Assembly (NCBI GenBank): GCA_029975275.1
Contig: JARKPN010000018.1
Location: forward strand, 1-64,000
DNA: 64,000 nt
Direction of reading: 5' to 3'
DNA from: Geobacteraceae bacterium
GTDB taxonomy: Bacteria; Desulfobacterota; Desulfuromonadia; Geobacterales; Geobacteraceae
A program made the position numbers and the translations under genes. The notes under the pieces were generated by a model that had not been told where the DNA came from, did no database searches, and saw nothing but the letters and a program-made list of their open reading frames with translations. Shown here in pieces: positions 54,019-63,309 of this stretch (within the stretch, counting starts at the first letter, position 1; each line of letters starts with the position of its first letter).

Positions 54019-54867
54019 TTACAGCCTTCTTCCGCCGACCACCCGGTCGATTCCGCCGGGGTCTCTGGCGGTGAACAGCTCGCCAAAACTGCCGGTGGCC
54101 TGGAACATGGCCTGCAGATCGCCTGCCTGACCGATGCCCATCTCCAGCAGCAGCCAGCCGCCGGCTCTCAGGCGGGAGAGCGAGCCGGGAATGATCAACC
54201 GGTAGAAGTCCAGGCCGTCCGCCCCTCCGTCCAGTGCCCCTCGAGGCTCGTAATCCCGCACCTCCGGCTGGAGCCCGGCCAGGTCGGGTGTCGGTATGTA
54301 CGGCGGATTGGAGACGATCAGGTCGAATTCCCGCGCCTGGAAGGGCTCGAACAGGGAGCCCCTGAAAAGGGAGAGTGACACGCCGTGGCGCTGGGCGTTG
54401 CGCTCGGCCAGCACCAACGCCTCGGGCGACGGATCGACCCCGCAGACAACGGCATCGGGGAGCGCCGTGGCCAGGGCAACGGCGATGCAGCCGCTTCCCA
54501 CACCGATATCGAGGATCTCAGCACCTTTACCGGCGCGGTTCACCGCCTCCCGGACCAAGACCTCGGTGTCGTGGCGGGGGATGAGCACCCCGGGTGCGAC
54601 CTCGAACTCCAGCCCGTAGAACTCCTGGCTGCCGAGGATGTACTGCAGGGGCTCACGCCGGGCCCGGCGGGCAACCAGGGTCCTGATGCCGGCAAGCTCA
54701 GGGGCCGTCAGCGGCCGGTCAAAGTTGACGTACAGGCCGACCCGGTCCAGGCCCAGGGCCGCGGACAGGAGCCATTCCGACTCCAGCCGGGCGTTTTCGA
54801 CCCCCTTTTCGGTCAGGTAGCCCTTGGTCCAGTTGAGCACCTTGAGGATGGTCCAGGTCTCTTTCAT
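54019..54867 (-). CDS. prmC: Release factor glutamine methyltransferase
   Basis: It methylates the GGQ glutamine of release factors. The 282 residues have a helical N-terminal domain (1-80) and a SAM fold with ILDIGVGSGCIAVALA and the catalytic DLIVSNPPYIP. The ATG at 54867 gives the normal N-terminus (KETWTILKVLNWT) but has no clear ribosome site. It follows prfA, its substrate gene, as in most bacteria. Confidence 0.94.
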   Translation of the reverse strand: MKETWTILKVLNWTKGYLTEKGVENARLESEWLLSAALGLDRVGLYVNFDRPLTAPELAGIRTLVARRARREPLQYILGSQEFYGLEFEVAPGVLIPRHDTEVLVREAVNRAGKGAEILDIGVGSGCIAVALATALPDAVVCGVDPSPEALVLAERNAQRHGVSLSLFRGSLFEPFQAREFDLIVSNPPYIPTPDLAGLQPEVRDYEPRGALDGGADGLDFYRLIIPGSLSRLRAGGWLLLEMGIGQAGDLQAMFQATGSFGELFTARDPGGIDRVVGGRRL

Positions 54868-54877
54868 TAAGAAGCAG

Positions 54878-54905
54878 GCACAAGGCGCAAGGCACAAGGC
54901 ACAAG
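54878..54905. repeat. Four tandem 7-bp units in the prfA-prmC gap
   Basis: GCACAAG, GCGCAAG, GCACAAG, GCACAAG in a row, just upstream of prmC. Reverse-complement units (CTTGCGC) occur at 55045-55051 and 55059-55065 near the prfA stop, so the 204-bp gap is bracketed by inverted copies. Confidence 0.6.
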
Positions 54906-55071
54906 AAAAAACTTCTCTTTCAGAAGCATGGGAGACACTTCCTGATTGACATATCTGGCAACACGTATTCTTCCGAACACCGTGCAGACCATTTTTCCGC
55001 TATATTACTCATTTTGTGCCATGCACGTGCCGTTTCAGAATATCCTTGCGCCCTGAGCCTTGCGCCCGCCT

Positions 55072-56145
55072 TTAAGCTGCCTCGCTCTGCGCCTTCAGGG
55101 CCTCCATCTGGTAGTGTGCCCGCAGTGCGTCCACGATCTCGCCGATGTCGCCGGCCATGATGGCGTCCAGCCGGTAGAGGGTCAGGCCGATGCGGTGATC
55201 GGTCATGCGGCCCTGGGGGAAATTGTAGGTACGGACCCGCTCGCTCCGGTCGCCGCTCCCGACCTGCTGCTTCCGGTCCGCGGCCATTTTTGCGTTCTGC
55301 TCGCTCACCATGATGTCCAGCATCCTGGACTTGAGGACCTTCATGGCCTTGGCGCGGTTCTTTATCTGGCTCCGTTCCTCCTGGCAGGCGACCACGATGC
55401 CGGTGGGCAGGTGGGTGATGCGTACCGCGGAATCGGTGGTGTTCACGTGCTGGCCCCCGGCGCCCGAGGACCGGTACACGTCTATTTTCAGGTCGGCCGG
55501 ATTGATCTCGACGTCGATGTCCTCGGCCTCCGGCAGCACCGCCACGGTACAGGCGCTGGTATGGATCCTCCCCTGGGCCTCGGTGTCCGGCACCCGCTGG
55601 ACCCGATGGGTGCCGGATTCATATTTGAGCTTGGCGTAGGCCCCCTGCCCCTCCACCAGGGCCACGATCTCCTTGAATCCCCCCAGGTCGGACTCGGATG
55701 CCGAGATGACCTCCACCTTCCAGCGGTTTGCCTCGGCAAACCTGCCGTACATCCTGAAAAGGTCCCCGGCGAACAGCGCGGCCTCGTCCCCGCCGGTGCC
55801 GGCACGGATCTCCAGGACCACGTTCCGGTCATCGTTGGGGTCCTTGGGCAGGAGGAGCAGCTTGATCTCTTCCTCCAGCTCTTCCTTGCGCTTCCCCAGC
55901 GCCTCCAGCTCGGCCTCGGCCATCTCGCGGATCTCCGGGTCAGGCTCGGCCAGGAGCCCACGGTTGTCCTCCATTTCGGCAACCAGCTTCTTGTGTTCCC
56001 GATAGGCGGCAACCAGGGAGGAGAGGTCGTAGTGCTCCTTGCTCAGCCGCCTGAACTCGGGCTGGTTCCCCAGCACGGCCGGGTCGGAGAGGAGGGATTC
56101 AAGCTCCTCGTAGCGTCTTTCCAGTTCTTCAATCTTCTGCAGCAT
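55072..56145 (-). CDS. prfA: Peptide chain release factor 1
   Basis: It reads UAA and UAG stops and triggers peptide release. The 357 residues have the coiled N-terminal domain ([18 protein letters not shown]), the catalytic GGQ loop ([15 protein letters not shown]) and the RF1-type stop-recognition region. The PxT tripeptide reads PDT here ([14 protein letters not shown]) instead of the more common PAT/PVT. Repeat copy C ends 19 bp upstream of the start. Confidence 0.95.
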   Translation of the reverse strand: MLQKIEELERRYEELESLLSDPAVLGNQPEFRRLSKEHYDLSSLVAAYREHKKLVAEMEDNRGLLAEPDPEIREMAEAELEALGKRKEELEEEIKLLLLPKDPNDDRNVVLEIRAGTGGDEAALFAGDLFRMYGRFAEANRWKVEVISASESDLGGFKEIVALVEGQGAYAKLKYESGTHRVQRVPDTEAQGRIHTSACTVAVLPEAEDIDVEINPADLKIDVYRSSGAGGQHVNTTDSAVRITHLPTGIVVACQEERSQIKNRAKAMKVLKSRMLDIMVSEQNAKMAADRKQQVGSGDRSERVRTYNFPQGRMTDHRIGLTLYRLDAIMAGDIGEIVDALRAHYQMEALKAQSEAA

Positions 56146-56163
56146 AGATAAAACCTTACCTCA

Positions 56164-56371
56164 TTTCCATCCGGAAAGCATCGACAGGGGACGGGTTGGA
56201 ACTTCCCCGAAGCCCCTCGTAATCGGTCACCATCCGTCGCACTGTTCAAATGCTCTGCTGAAGTCCAGGCGCTTTCCCGTGAGGCAACTGATTGCACTGA
56301 AGCCGTACGAGAGGCTCCGTGAAAGCCCCAACCCGTCCCTTAAGCATCTCTCCAGGGTTACCGGACGGAAA
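56164..56371 (-). repeat. Interspersed structured repeat, copy C
   Basis: The core is 56188-56339 (152 bp), read on the minus strand. Its ends are GGGACGGG and CCCGTCCC, where copies A and B have GGGTCGGG and CCCGACCC. The fourth position and its partner have both changed and still pair. The TTTCCGG-type small palindromes frame it (56164-56177 and a decayed one at 56358-56371). The inner hairpin of A and B is not kept. It lies between DUF1385 and prfA. Confidence 0.8.
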
Positions 56372-56420
56372 CTTCCTCGTATCGGTCCGGGACTACCGGC
56401 AAAAGTCTCCGGTGGTACGG

Positions 56421-56460
56421 CTAGTGTCCTGTGCGGTTAGTTCACCGCACAGGACACTAG
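56421..56460. repeat. 40-bp perfect inverted repeat overlapping the DUF1385 stop codon
   Basis: Arms CTAGTGTCCTGTGCGGT (56421-56437) and its exact reverse complement (56444-56460) with a 6-base loop. The TAG stop of the DUF1385 gene (56457-56459) lies inside the right arm. It could be a stem terminator without a T-run, or a tiny mobile palindrome; a distant resemblance to the coaX 3' element (CCAGTGTCTCGTGCGT) is visible. Confidence 0.7.
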
Positions 56461-57362
56461 ACCACCAGTCTGTCGTCCTTGTGTCCCTCGTTCACCTCGA
56501 TGGCCTCCTCCATGGAGCGGATGGCGACCTCCAGTTGGGCGTCGTCGGGCTCACGGGTGGTGAGCCTCTGCAAGGCCAACCCCGGCGTGATCAGCAGCCT
56601 GACCAGGGGCGCCTGCTCGTGCCGGGCGCTCCATTTCAGCACCTCGTAGGACAGGCCCGCGATCAGGGGGAGGAGGACGATACGCGCCCCTGCCTTGGCA
56701 TAAAAGGGCCAGAGCTTCGGGATCAGGGAAAAGACCAGGATGCTCACCAGCATGACGATCAGGAGGAAGCTGGTACCGCAGCGGGGGTGCAACCGGCTGT
56801 ACCGCTTTACGTTTTCCACTGTCAGGGACTCGCCCGCTTCGAAGGCGTAGATGGACTTGTGCTCGGCCCCGTGGTACTGGAAGACCCGCTGGATGTCGTT
56901 CATCCGGGAGATGGAGTAGACGTACAGCAGAAACACCAGTACCCGGATGAGACCGTCAACCAGGTTGAAGACAAGGTTCGAATCGCCGATGACGGGAACC
57001 AGCAGCTTCGTGAGGTAGAGAGGGAGCACGAAGAAGAGCAGGACCCCGAACAGGAGGGCGACCACCATGGTTCCGCCCATGGCCAGGGGGGTCAGCTCCT
57101 CCTGCTTCTCGCCTTCGGCCAGGGACGCGTTAGCGGAGAAGCTGAGGGCCTTGATGCCGATGACCAGGGATGAGAACAGGGCCACGGCGCCGCGCACCAG
57201 GGGAAGCTTGAGGACCGGGAACCGCTCGGACAGCGGCACCACCCGGTCGCGCTTGACAACTATCTCGCCGTCGGGCCGCCTGACCGCAATGGCCATGGAT
57301 CGCGGGGCCCGCATCAGAACCCCTTCTATGACCGCCTGGCCGCCGATATTGATCTTCTCCAT
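56457..57362 (-). CDS. DUF1385 family membrane protein
   Basis: An inner-membrane protein of unknown function. The 301 residues begin with the family signature NIGGQAVIEGVLMRAPRSMAIAVRRPDG. Mid-protein helices follow (VVALLFGVLLFFVLPLYL and later), with the YHGAEHKSIYAFE motif near residue 165, whose His and Glu residues could bind metal, then HPRCGTSFLLIVM. The ATG at 57362 is family-consistent; an upstream in-frame ATG adds 45 poor residues. Often found next to prfA or thyX in this lineage; here it lies between them. Its stop lies in a palindrome. Confidence 0.85.
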   Translation of the reverse strand: MEKINIGGQAVIEGVLMRAPRSMAIAVRRPDGEIVVKRDRVVPLSERFPVLKLPLVRGAVALFSSLVIGIKALSFSANASLAEGEKQEELTPLAMGGTMVVALLFGVLLFFVLPLYLTKLLVPVIGDSNLVFNLVDGLIRVLVFLLYVYSISRMNDIQRVFQYHGAEHKSIYAFEAGESLTVENVKRYSRLHPRCGTSFLLIVMLVSILVFSLIPKLWPFYAKAGARIVLLPLIAGLSYEVLKWSARHEQAPLVRLLITPGLALQRLTTREPDDAQLEVAIRSMEEAIEVNEGHKDDRLVV

Positions 57363-57399
57363 GTTCGCCTCACAGTCCCCGGTCCGACCCGGGGTGCGT

Positions 57400-58092
57400 T
57401 CATCGCAGTGTCTTGTAGAACTCCCTGACAGCAGCCATCCTGCCGCAGGACATGGCCCCCTCCGGACAGGCCCCTTCCAGACATCCAGGGCCTGCATTTT
57501 CGAAGATGACCGGTGCCGCGGCCCGTGCCAGCTTCAGCATCTCCACGGCCATGGCCCGGATCTCCCACTGTGCCCGCTCGCAGCAGCGCAGACGGAAGAA
57601 GTGGAAAAGCTCCCTGGCGTTCATGGTCACGATGATTTTGGTCTCGGTGGCGTTGGGTAGAATGTAGCGCGCATCTTCCGCCGGGATGCCGGCTTCGACC
57701 ATCTCCCCGTACAGCCCGTGGATCGCGCGGACCTGGTCGGCGAACCGCTCCGCCATTGCCCGGTTCTCCGCCACGCTCGGCGGCACAACCACGTCGAACC
57801 GGTCTTTGTGGGAGACGTAGCGCTGGGACTGCTGGGAAAAGGAAGCAATCCGGTGCCGCACCAGTTGGTGGGTGGTCACCCGGGAGATTCCCTCGATGCC
57901 GAAGGTGAACGAAGCGTGCTCCAGGACCGACAGGTGCCCGAGGGACAGTATCTTTTCCAGAAACCCCCGGATATCGCTGCCGGAAAGTCGTTCACGCAGG
58001 TCGCCTATCGACACGGGGGAGTAGCAGAGCCGCGCGGCAAGGGCCACGGCCAGTTCGGGGTCCGGGGTGTGATGGATCAGGGTGACCAGCAT
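57400..58092 (-). CDS. thyX: Flavin-dependent thymidylate synthase
   Basis: It makes dTMP from dUMP using FADH2 and methylene-THF. The 230 residues contain the ThyX signature RHRxxSxxxxSxR at 79-91 (RHRIASFSQQSQR) and the FRLRCCERAQWEIR substrate region. A Cys-rich tail (CLEGACPEGAMSCGR) is present. AAGGA precedes the ATG. No thyA is in the window. Confidence 0.95.
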   Translation of the reverse strand: MLVTLIHHTPDPELAVALAARLCYSPVSIGDLRERLSGSDIRGFLEKILSLGHLSVLEHASFTFGIEGISRVTTHQLVRHRIASFSQQSQRYVSHKDRFDVVVPPSVAENRAMAERFADQVRAIHGLYGEMVEAGIPAEDARYILPNATETKIIVTMNARELFHFFRLRCCERAQWEIRAMAVEMLKLARAAAPVIFENAGPGCLEGACPEGAMSCGRMAAVREFYKTLR

Positions 58093-58140
58093 TACGTTCC
58101 TTCAGAGATAAATGGTCTGGGGAGGGTCAAGGAAACAGAT

Positions 58141-58171
58141 AAGGGGATTTCGCCATGGACAAAATCCCCTT
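58141..58171. terminator. Terminator after rpmE
   Basis: AAGGGGATTT and AAATCCCCTT form a stem of about 10 bp. The downstream T-content is modest on the minus strand (ATCTGTTT), better on the plus strand. Confidence 0.5.
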
Positions 58172-58200
58172 TCTTTGCATCCGCCTGGCCCCGGGGCCGA

Positions 58201-58398
58201 TTACATGCCGTATTTCTTCTTGAACCTTTCGACGCGGCCGGCGGTATCGATAAGCTTCTGCTTACCGGTAAAGAAAGGGTGACAAGCCGAGCAGATCTCC
58301 GTATGGATCTCGGACTTGGTTGAGCGGGTCTGAAACGTGTTGCCGCACATGCACTTGACGGTTATCTCGGAATATTTCGGGTGAATTCCCTCTTTCAT
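58201..58398 (-). CDS. rpmE: 50S ribosomal protein L31 (zinc-binding form)
   Basis: 65 residues. CMCG and CSAC give the zinc-binding cysteines of the C+ L31 form, with the [20 protein letters not shown] signature. AAGGAGGAA precedes the ATG. It follows rho with a 222-bp gap and has its own terminator. Confidence 0.95.
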   Translation of the reverse strand: MKEGIHPKYSEITVKCMCGNTFQTRSTKSEIHTEICSACHPFFTGKQKLIDTAGRVERFKKKYGM

Positions 58399-58620
58399 TG
58401 CTTCCTCCTTGAATAAAGCACGCTACCGGATCTTCCTGATAATTCTGGTTGGCCTTCGGTCGTTAATAATGATTGTTGCCGCCACACGAGACTCTGGGCA
58501 CAACGCCCGAACATCCCCCGTGTCTCATGTACGGCCCCCAGGTACTTCCGAATCAATCTCTCATTCAGTTACAGGAATGTAAAAACGTAGCATCTTCGTT
58601 TTTTTTTATCAAGAGTTTTT

Positions 58621-59868
58621 TCACCTGCTCATGGAATCCAGGAAGTCCTGATTCGTCTTGGTTTCCACGAGCTTGCTGAGCAGAAACTCCATGCTGTCCA
58701 CCACGTTCATGGGGTGGAGGACCTTGCGCAGGATCCAGATCCGGTTGAGGGCGGCCTTATCGATCAGGAGTTCTTCCTTCCTGGTGCCCGATTTGTTCAT
58801 GTCGATGGCGGGGAACACCCGCTTCTCCACCAGCTTGCGATCCAGATGGAGTTCCATGTTGCCGGTTCCCTTGAATTCCTCGAAGATGACCTCGTCCATC
58901 TTGCTGCCGGTATCGACCAGGGCCGTCGCGATGATTGTCAGTGAGCCCCCCTCCTCGATATTACGGGCCGCCCCGAAGAACCGCTTCGGCTTGTGAAGGG
59001 CATTGGAATCGACACCGCCGGACAGGACCTTGCCGGAGGGGGGGATGACGGTGTTGTACGCCCTGGCCAGACGGGTGATGGAATCGAGCAGGATCACCAC
59101 GTCCCGCTTATGCTCCACCAGACGCTTGGCTTTCTCGATGACCATCTCCGCCACCTGGATGTGGCGCGCGGCAGGCTCGTCAAAGGTGGAGGAGACCACC
59201 TCGCCCCTGACCGAGCGCTGCATGTCGGTCACCTCTTCCGGCCTCTCGTCGATGAGCAGAACGATCAGGTACACCTCCGGATGGTTGACCGCTATGGAGT
59301 TGGCTATGTTCTGGATCAGCATGGTCTTGCCGGTGCGGGGAGGGGCGACTATCAGCCCGCGCTGACCCTTGCCGATGGGGGCTATCAGGTCCATAACCCT
59401 GGTGGAGATGTTGTCGGGCGTGGTCTCCAGCTTGAGCCGCTCCATCGGATACAGGGGGGTCAGGTTGTCGAACAGGATCTTGTCCCTGACCACCTCCAGC
59501 GGCTCGTAGTTGACCGTCTCCACCTTCAGGAGGGCGAAGTACCGTTCCCCCTCCTTGGGGGGACGGATCTGGCCGGAGACCGTGTCGCCGGTCTGGAGGT
59601 TGAAGCGGCGTATCTGGCTCGGCGATACATAGATATCGTCCGGGCCGGGCAGATAGTTGTAATCCGGTGCCCGGAGAAAACCGAAACCGTCCGGAAGCGT
59701 CTCCAGCACCCCTTCGCCGAAAATCATGCCGTTCTTTTCGGTCTGGGCGTTCAGGATGGCAAAGATGAGGTCCTGTTTCCTGAGACTCGACGCCCCCTCG
59801 ATATTGAGGCCCTTGGCAATGGCGGTCAATTCGTTGATCTTCTTACTTTTCAGCTCTTGTAAATTCAT
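58621..59868 (-). CDS. rho: Transcription termination factor Rho
   Basis: A hexameric RNA helicase that ends transcription. The 415 residues have the N-terminal helical domain ([20 protein letters not shown]), the primary RNA site ([23 protein letters not shown]), Walker A APPRTGKT and Walker [14 protein letters not shown]. The Q-loop and secondary RNA site follow. AGGAGAA precedes the ATG. A leader of about 450 nt separates it from a strong promoter. Confidence 0.97.
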   Translation of the reverse strand: MNLQELKSKKINELTAIAKGLNIEGASSLRKQDLIFAILNAQTEKNGMIFGEGVLETLPDGFGFLRAPDYNYLPGPDDIYVSPSQIRRFNLQTGDTVSGQIRPPKEGERYFALLKVETVNYEPLEVVRDKILFDNLTPLYPMERLKLETTPDNISTRVMDLIAPIGKGQRGLIVAPPRTGKTMLIQNIANSIAVNHPEVYLIVLLIDERPEEVTDMQRSVRGEVVSSTFDEPAARHIQVAEMVIEKAKRLVEHKRDVVILLDSITRLARAYNTVIPPSGKVLSGGVDSNALHKPKRFFGAARNIEEGGSLTIIATALVDTGSKMDEVIFEEFKGTGNMELHLDRKLVEKRVFPAIDMNKSGTRKEELLIDKAALNRIWILRKVLHPMNVVDSMEFLLSKLVETKTNQDFLDSMSR

Positions 59869-60399
59869 TTCTTCTCCTGCCCCCAGACTCTCATAGGCAT
59901 TTAATCTGCAATGAAATCGCTGCCGGGCTCCCCGGCTCGATGCAACAGTTTTTTCGGTTCATCCGGAAGTCTCCACCGCCGGACCGCGGATATCGGACGG
60001 CCCCGGGCCGTTCGCTCAGCTATGAAAGCCGTCCCGGTACGGGACGAATCGATGAAAATTCCGTTATGACATTGATTAATGGAGCATGTCCTTCGTGTAA
60101 GGAGGGAATCGTCATGGCTCTTACGGAAAGACTTCATTGATAATTGAAACACATCCAGGATCGTACCGGCGGGGAACATATGCCGGATCACGGTTTAATA
60201 AATGAAGTGTGGGCGCAATGGGTATAGGCTAGTCCGTTAAAGTTTGGTTCTCGAGGTTTACTGGTCTCTTGGAATGATTCGATAGGGGCGCAAAATTGGT
60301 TAAATAGTCGAGGAATAAAACCATATAAACCGCTATCATCAGTTTTGTCAATACAATTTTATCTCCACGTCCTCGAAAGGTGTGACGGGCGACAAAGCG
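59869..60399 (-). promoter_or_regulatory. Long rho leader region
   Basis: 531 bp with no convincing gene. A promoter at 60323-60351 would give an untranslated leader of about 450 nt before rho. The leader is mixed in composition, with a GC-rich inverted repeat (CGTCCCGTACCGGGACG type, near 60020-60055). Rho commonly represses its own leader by Rho-dependent attenuation; that is the likely purpose, inferred. A tiny plus-strand frame near 60115 with GGAGG is probably chance. Confidence 0.5.
60323..60351 (-). promoter_or_regulatory. Predicted sigma-70 promoter of rho
   Basis: On the minus strand, TTGACA (60351-60346), a 17-nt spacer and TTATAT (60328-60323). Confidence 0.6.
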
Positions 60400-61416
60400 T
60401 CACCCGTGCACCCCTCTCAATGGTACGGGAGACCCTTCGTCGAGGTTCGGGAAAATGCTCTCAAAGACCTTCACCACCCTGGGGTCGAAGTGGGTTCCGG
60501 CGTTTGATACGATCTCGCTTTTCGCCTCACGGGGGTGGAGCGCCGTACGGTAGGGGCGGTCGGAGGTAAGGGCGTCGTAGACGTCCGCAACCGCGATGAT
60601 TCGTGCGCCGAGAGGGATATCCTCGCCCATGAGAGAATGATAGCCGTTCCCGTCATACTTCTCATGATGACCGAGGATCAGGGGGAGAAGATCAGATACC
60701 CGCCCTCCCAGAGGCTTCAGCAGACCGACGGCATGGGAAGTATGCCCCTTGAGGTGCTCCCTCTCGGCGGATGACAGCTCTCCAATCTTGGTAAGGACCT
60801 CGCGCTTGACCCCGATTTTTCCCAGGTCGTGAAGCAGGGCGGCAGCGCGGATATTCTCCGTCTGCTGCTCATCGCAGCCCATTCCCCTGGCGATCCTCTC
60901 GGAGAGAACGGAGACCCGGCAGGAGTGGCTGTAGGTACCCCGGTCAACGGAGTCGATCATCTGCGAGAGCATCTCGAGGATTCCGCTGTAGGTCCGGTGA
61001 ATGTCCCTCCTGGCAGCCTCTTTTTTTTCGTACATCATCCCCATGAGATAGCCGGTTACCAGCAGGAACCCGCCCCAGGTCCCGATGTCGAGCCAGCGCT
61101 CCAGGTCACGGTGCCCCGCGAAACTGAAGCTAGCCGGATGGAAGTATGCCACCACGGAAATGAGGATGATTGAAAAGAGCGCGGCGAGCGTAGCATAGCG
61201 TTTGCCGAAGAAATATGCGCCGAGGAGAACCGGCAGATAGAAGAAATTCAGAAAAGCCCTCTGGTTTGAGACGAAAAAAAAGATGATGGCCGTAATCGCG
61301 ACCAGGAGAAAGATGACGACCAGTTCCTTGCCGAAGGCGAGAGAAGGCGCCATGCGGCTTATGCCGGTCGGCTTCTTCTCTGTTACCCGGTGCCATGTCG
61401 GAAATCCGTGAGACAT
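60400..61416 (-). CDS. Membrane-anchored HD-GYP-type phosphodiesterase
   Basis: HD-GYP proteins hydrolyse cyclic di-GMP or related cyclic dinucleotides. The 338 residues have four membrane helices (about 30-125, an MASE-like sensor region), then the HD domain. HD is at 196-197 (LLHDLGKIGV), HHE at 250-252 and DGNG after it. The third GYP residue is His (GYH, 258-260) rather than Pro. The metal ligands are intact, so activity is plausible, but the GYP tripeptide affects partner binding. GGAG precedes the ATG. Confidence 0.85.
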   Translation of the reverse strand: MSHGFPTWHRVTEKKPTGISRMAPSLAFGKELVVIFLLVAITAIIFFFVSNQRAFLNFFYLPVLLGAYFFGKRYATLAALFSIILISVVAYFHPASFSFAGHRDLERWLDIGTWGGFLLVTGYLMGMMYEKKEAARRDIHRTYSGILEMLSQMIDSVDRGTYSHSCRVSVLSERIARGMGCDEQQTENIRAAALLHDLGKIGVKREVLTKIGELSSAEREHLKGHTSHAVGLLKPLGGRVSDLLPLILGHHEKYDGNGYHSLMGEDIPLGARIIAVADVYDALTSDRPYRTALHPREAKSEIVSNAGTHFDPRVVKVFESIFPNLDEGSPVPLRGVHG

Positions 61417-61637
61417 GGACCTTTATTACTCCTTATGCCGTCTCCTGTCAAGACGTTCAACCCCTCGGCACTACGGACGAAGTGAACGGCAACCATCCAA
61501 GAATGGTTTTGCTCCTGCTTTACTTTCTTCCTGCAAAAATACCATGCAACACCCGTAATTTACAAGTCCCCACCTCCCTCGACGGGACGAAGGAATTATT
61601 TGTTGCGCCAATTTTAAATATTGAAAGACACCAGCTT

Positions 61638-62141
61638 TCAATCGGGATCACCTATCCTTTTCGGCCAATCGAGATAGCGCAGCTCACCCGAGCCGGGAAC
61701 GACGGCTTTCCAGGAATCGAGGCGGAAATCGATTGCGACCACGCCGCAGGTGGGAATGTTGTCGATAAAGTGGTTGGAGACGAGGTTGCTGAATTCCGTA
61801 AGGCCCGGATTGTGGCCGCAGAGCACCACATCATCATGGCAATCCGCTATCTCTCTGACGATGCGGAGGAGTTCGTCCGCATCGGCAGGATACATGCGTT
61901 CGTCCTCGACAATCCTGCACGGAGGGAACCCGGCCTCCCGGGCAATCTTTTTCATGGTGGCTACGGCCCTCCTGGCCGGGCTGCATATTACCAGGTCGGG
62001 CATCTCCCCGCGCGCCGCGAGACGGCGCCCCATCAGCGGCGCATCGCTTCTGCCGCGGGCATTCAGGGGACGGTCGAAGTCCGCAAGACCCTTCTCTTTC
62101 CAACTGGACTTGGCATGCCTTATGAGCGTAAGTCTCTTCAT
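61638..62141 (-). CDS. SixA-like histidine phosphatase
   Basis: A small RHG-family phosphatase; SixA removes phosphate from histidine phosphotransfer domains. The 167 residues start with LTLIRHAKSSWKE (catalytic His in RHA) and contain a second His in the VVLCGHNPGLTEFS motif, and ARRAVATMKKIA. It has no signal peptide. The ATG at 62141 gives the family N-terminus; the ribosome site is weak. The target phosphoprotein is unknown. Confidence 0.88.
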   Translation of the reverse strand: MKRLTLIRHAKSSWKEKGLADFDRPLNARGRSDAPLMGRRLAARGEMPDLVICSPARRAVATMKKIAREAGFPPCRIVEDERMYPADADELLRIVREIADCHDDVVLCGHNPGLTEFSNLVSNHFIDNIPTCGVVAIDFRLDSWKAVVPGSGELRYLDWPKRIGDPD

Positions 62142-62188
62142 GTGTAGTCCGGTCAGGGTTTCATCCGGAAACGCCGAGAGAATACCGT

Positions 62189-62296
62189 TCAGGTCCGGGT
62201 TGGGCACCGGTTTCTCGCTGCTAGTTCCCTGTATCGCTTCAACGACGTCCCGCACCACTGGCAGACCGGGAAGAGTGGCACAGATCCGACCGGCAT
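62189..62296 (-). CDS. Possible small CxxC protein or remnant
   Basis: 35 residues ending CQWCGTSLKRYRELAARNRC, with a CxxC pair. The reading frame stays open upstream through the udp stop and keeps a protein-like composition (LEEKAGPPFRESFQILSDRD), but no good start exists. It may be a short zinc-ribbon protein or the remnant of a longer gene. The region overlaps the 5' side of the sixA leader. Confidence 0.25.
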   Translation of the reverse strand: MPVGSVPLFPVCQWCGTSLKRYRELAARNRCPTRT

Positions 62297-62352
62297 GTCC
62301 CTATCGGACAGTATCTGAAACGACTCGCGAAACGGCGGACCGGCTTTCTCCT

Positions 62353-63309
62353 CTAACCCTGCGACGGCTGCAGGACCAGGAAGGCCCCCAGGGCCACACG
62401 GGCCGCGTCCCGCATCAGGTCCTGGTAATCGGTGCGGAACGTACCCCCGCTACGCTTGTCGATAACGGCGCAGATGACCCCGGCGCGGTAGCCCATGGCG
62501 CCGAGGAGATGGAGAATGATACTTGCCTCCATCTCCATATTCTCAAACTTCAGACCAGGTATCCCGCTATCCACGCCGGACAGGTGCTCGGCCAGATCCG
62601 GGATGGTCGGAGAGACCCGTCCGATGGTGCGCCCCTGTTCGGCGTAGAATCCGGAACTGGTAATCGTCACCCCCCGTTTGCACGGCACCCCGAGATGGAG
62701 GGCCTCTCTCTCCAGTGCCACCCGCACCCGCGCGTCGGCCCGGACGGCGTAGGGGAAGAACCGCCCCCGGAAACGCGCGTCCTCGGGGATCACCTCCTCG
62801 ATCCCCGAGCGCACACGCCTCTCCAGTAACGCGCACGCGGCATCCGGGATGGGAGCGTCGTAATATAAGCCGGTGTTGTCGAGCCCCACTCCGTAATCGG
62901 TGACAATCAGGGTTCCAAGCTCCGTTTCCGGCTGAAGCCCGCCCGAGGTGCCCACCCGCACCACGGTCAGGGGCTCGAAAGAATCCCGTCTCCGCCTGGT
63001 GACGAAATCGAACTCATTGAGTGCCGCAAGTTCGTTGATAACGATTTCCGTGGACGGGGTCCCGATCCCGGAAGTGGTTATGGTCACCCGCTGCCCTGTC
63101 TTCCGGGCGACACCGGTGATGGTGCGGAACCCGCGGTGGCTGCGATCCACCTCCCGGACAGCCAGAAACTCGTCTGCCAGGAAGGGTACGCGCCCCGGAT
63201 CACCGACAATAATGACGTTACCCGCCAGTTCTCCGGGCGCAAGATCCAGATGATAAACCCTTCCGTTCCGCAGAGGCAGTTCCGCCACGTTAAAGGAGCC
63301 GTTCTCCAT
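62353..63309 (-). CDS. Nucleoside phosphorylase (uridine phosphorylase-like)
   Basis: It cleaves a nucleoside with phosphate to a base and ribose-1-phosphate. The 318 residues have the phosphate-binding GDPGRVP, VRVGTSGGL and the FENMEMEASIILHLLGAMG purine/pyrimidine-nucleoside motif. That suits the uridine phosphorylase family, but the protein is about 60 residues longer than E. coli Udp. The ATG at 63309 has GGGGGGTGA upstream. Exact base specificity cannot be assigned. Confidence 0.85.
   Translation of the reverse strand: MENGSFNVAELPLRNGRVYHLDLAPGELAGNVIIVGDPGRVPFLADEFLAVREVDRSHRGFRTITGVARKTGQRVTITTSGIGTPSTEIVINELAALNEFDFVTRRRRDSFEPLTVVRVGTSGGLQPETELGTLIVTDYGVGLDNTGLYYDAPIPDAACALLERRVRSGIEEVIPEDARFRGRFFPYAVRADARVRVALEREALHLGVPCKRGVTITSSGFYAEQGRTIGRVSPTIPDLAEHLSGVDSGIPGLKFENMEMEASIILHLLGAMGYRAGVICAVIDKRSGGTFRTDYQDLMRDAARVALGAFLVLQPSQG

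Noticed and set aside
60066-60140. Short plus-strand frames with a CPSC segment and a GGAGG site in the rho leader
   Set aside because: Only 8-24 codons beyond the ribosome site, on the opposite strand to the rho leader, with no conservation evidence.
59901-60191. 96-codon minus-strand frame in the rho leader
   Set aside because: No ribosome site and no family resemblance; the region is better explained as a leader.
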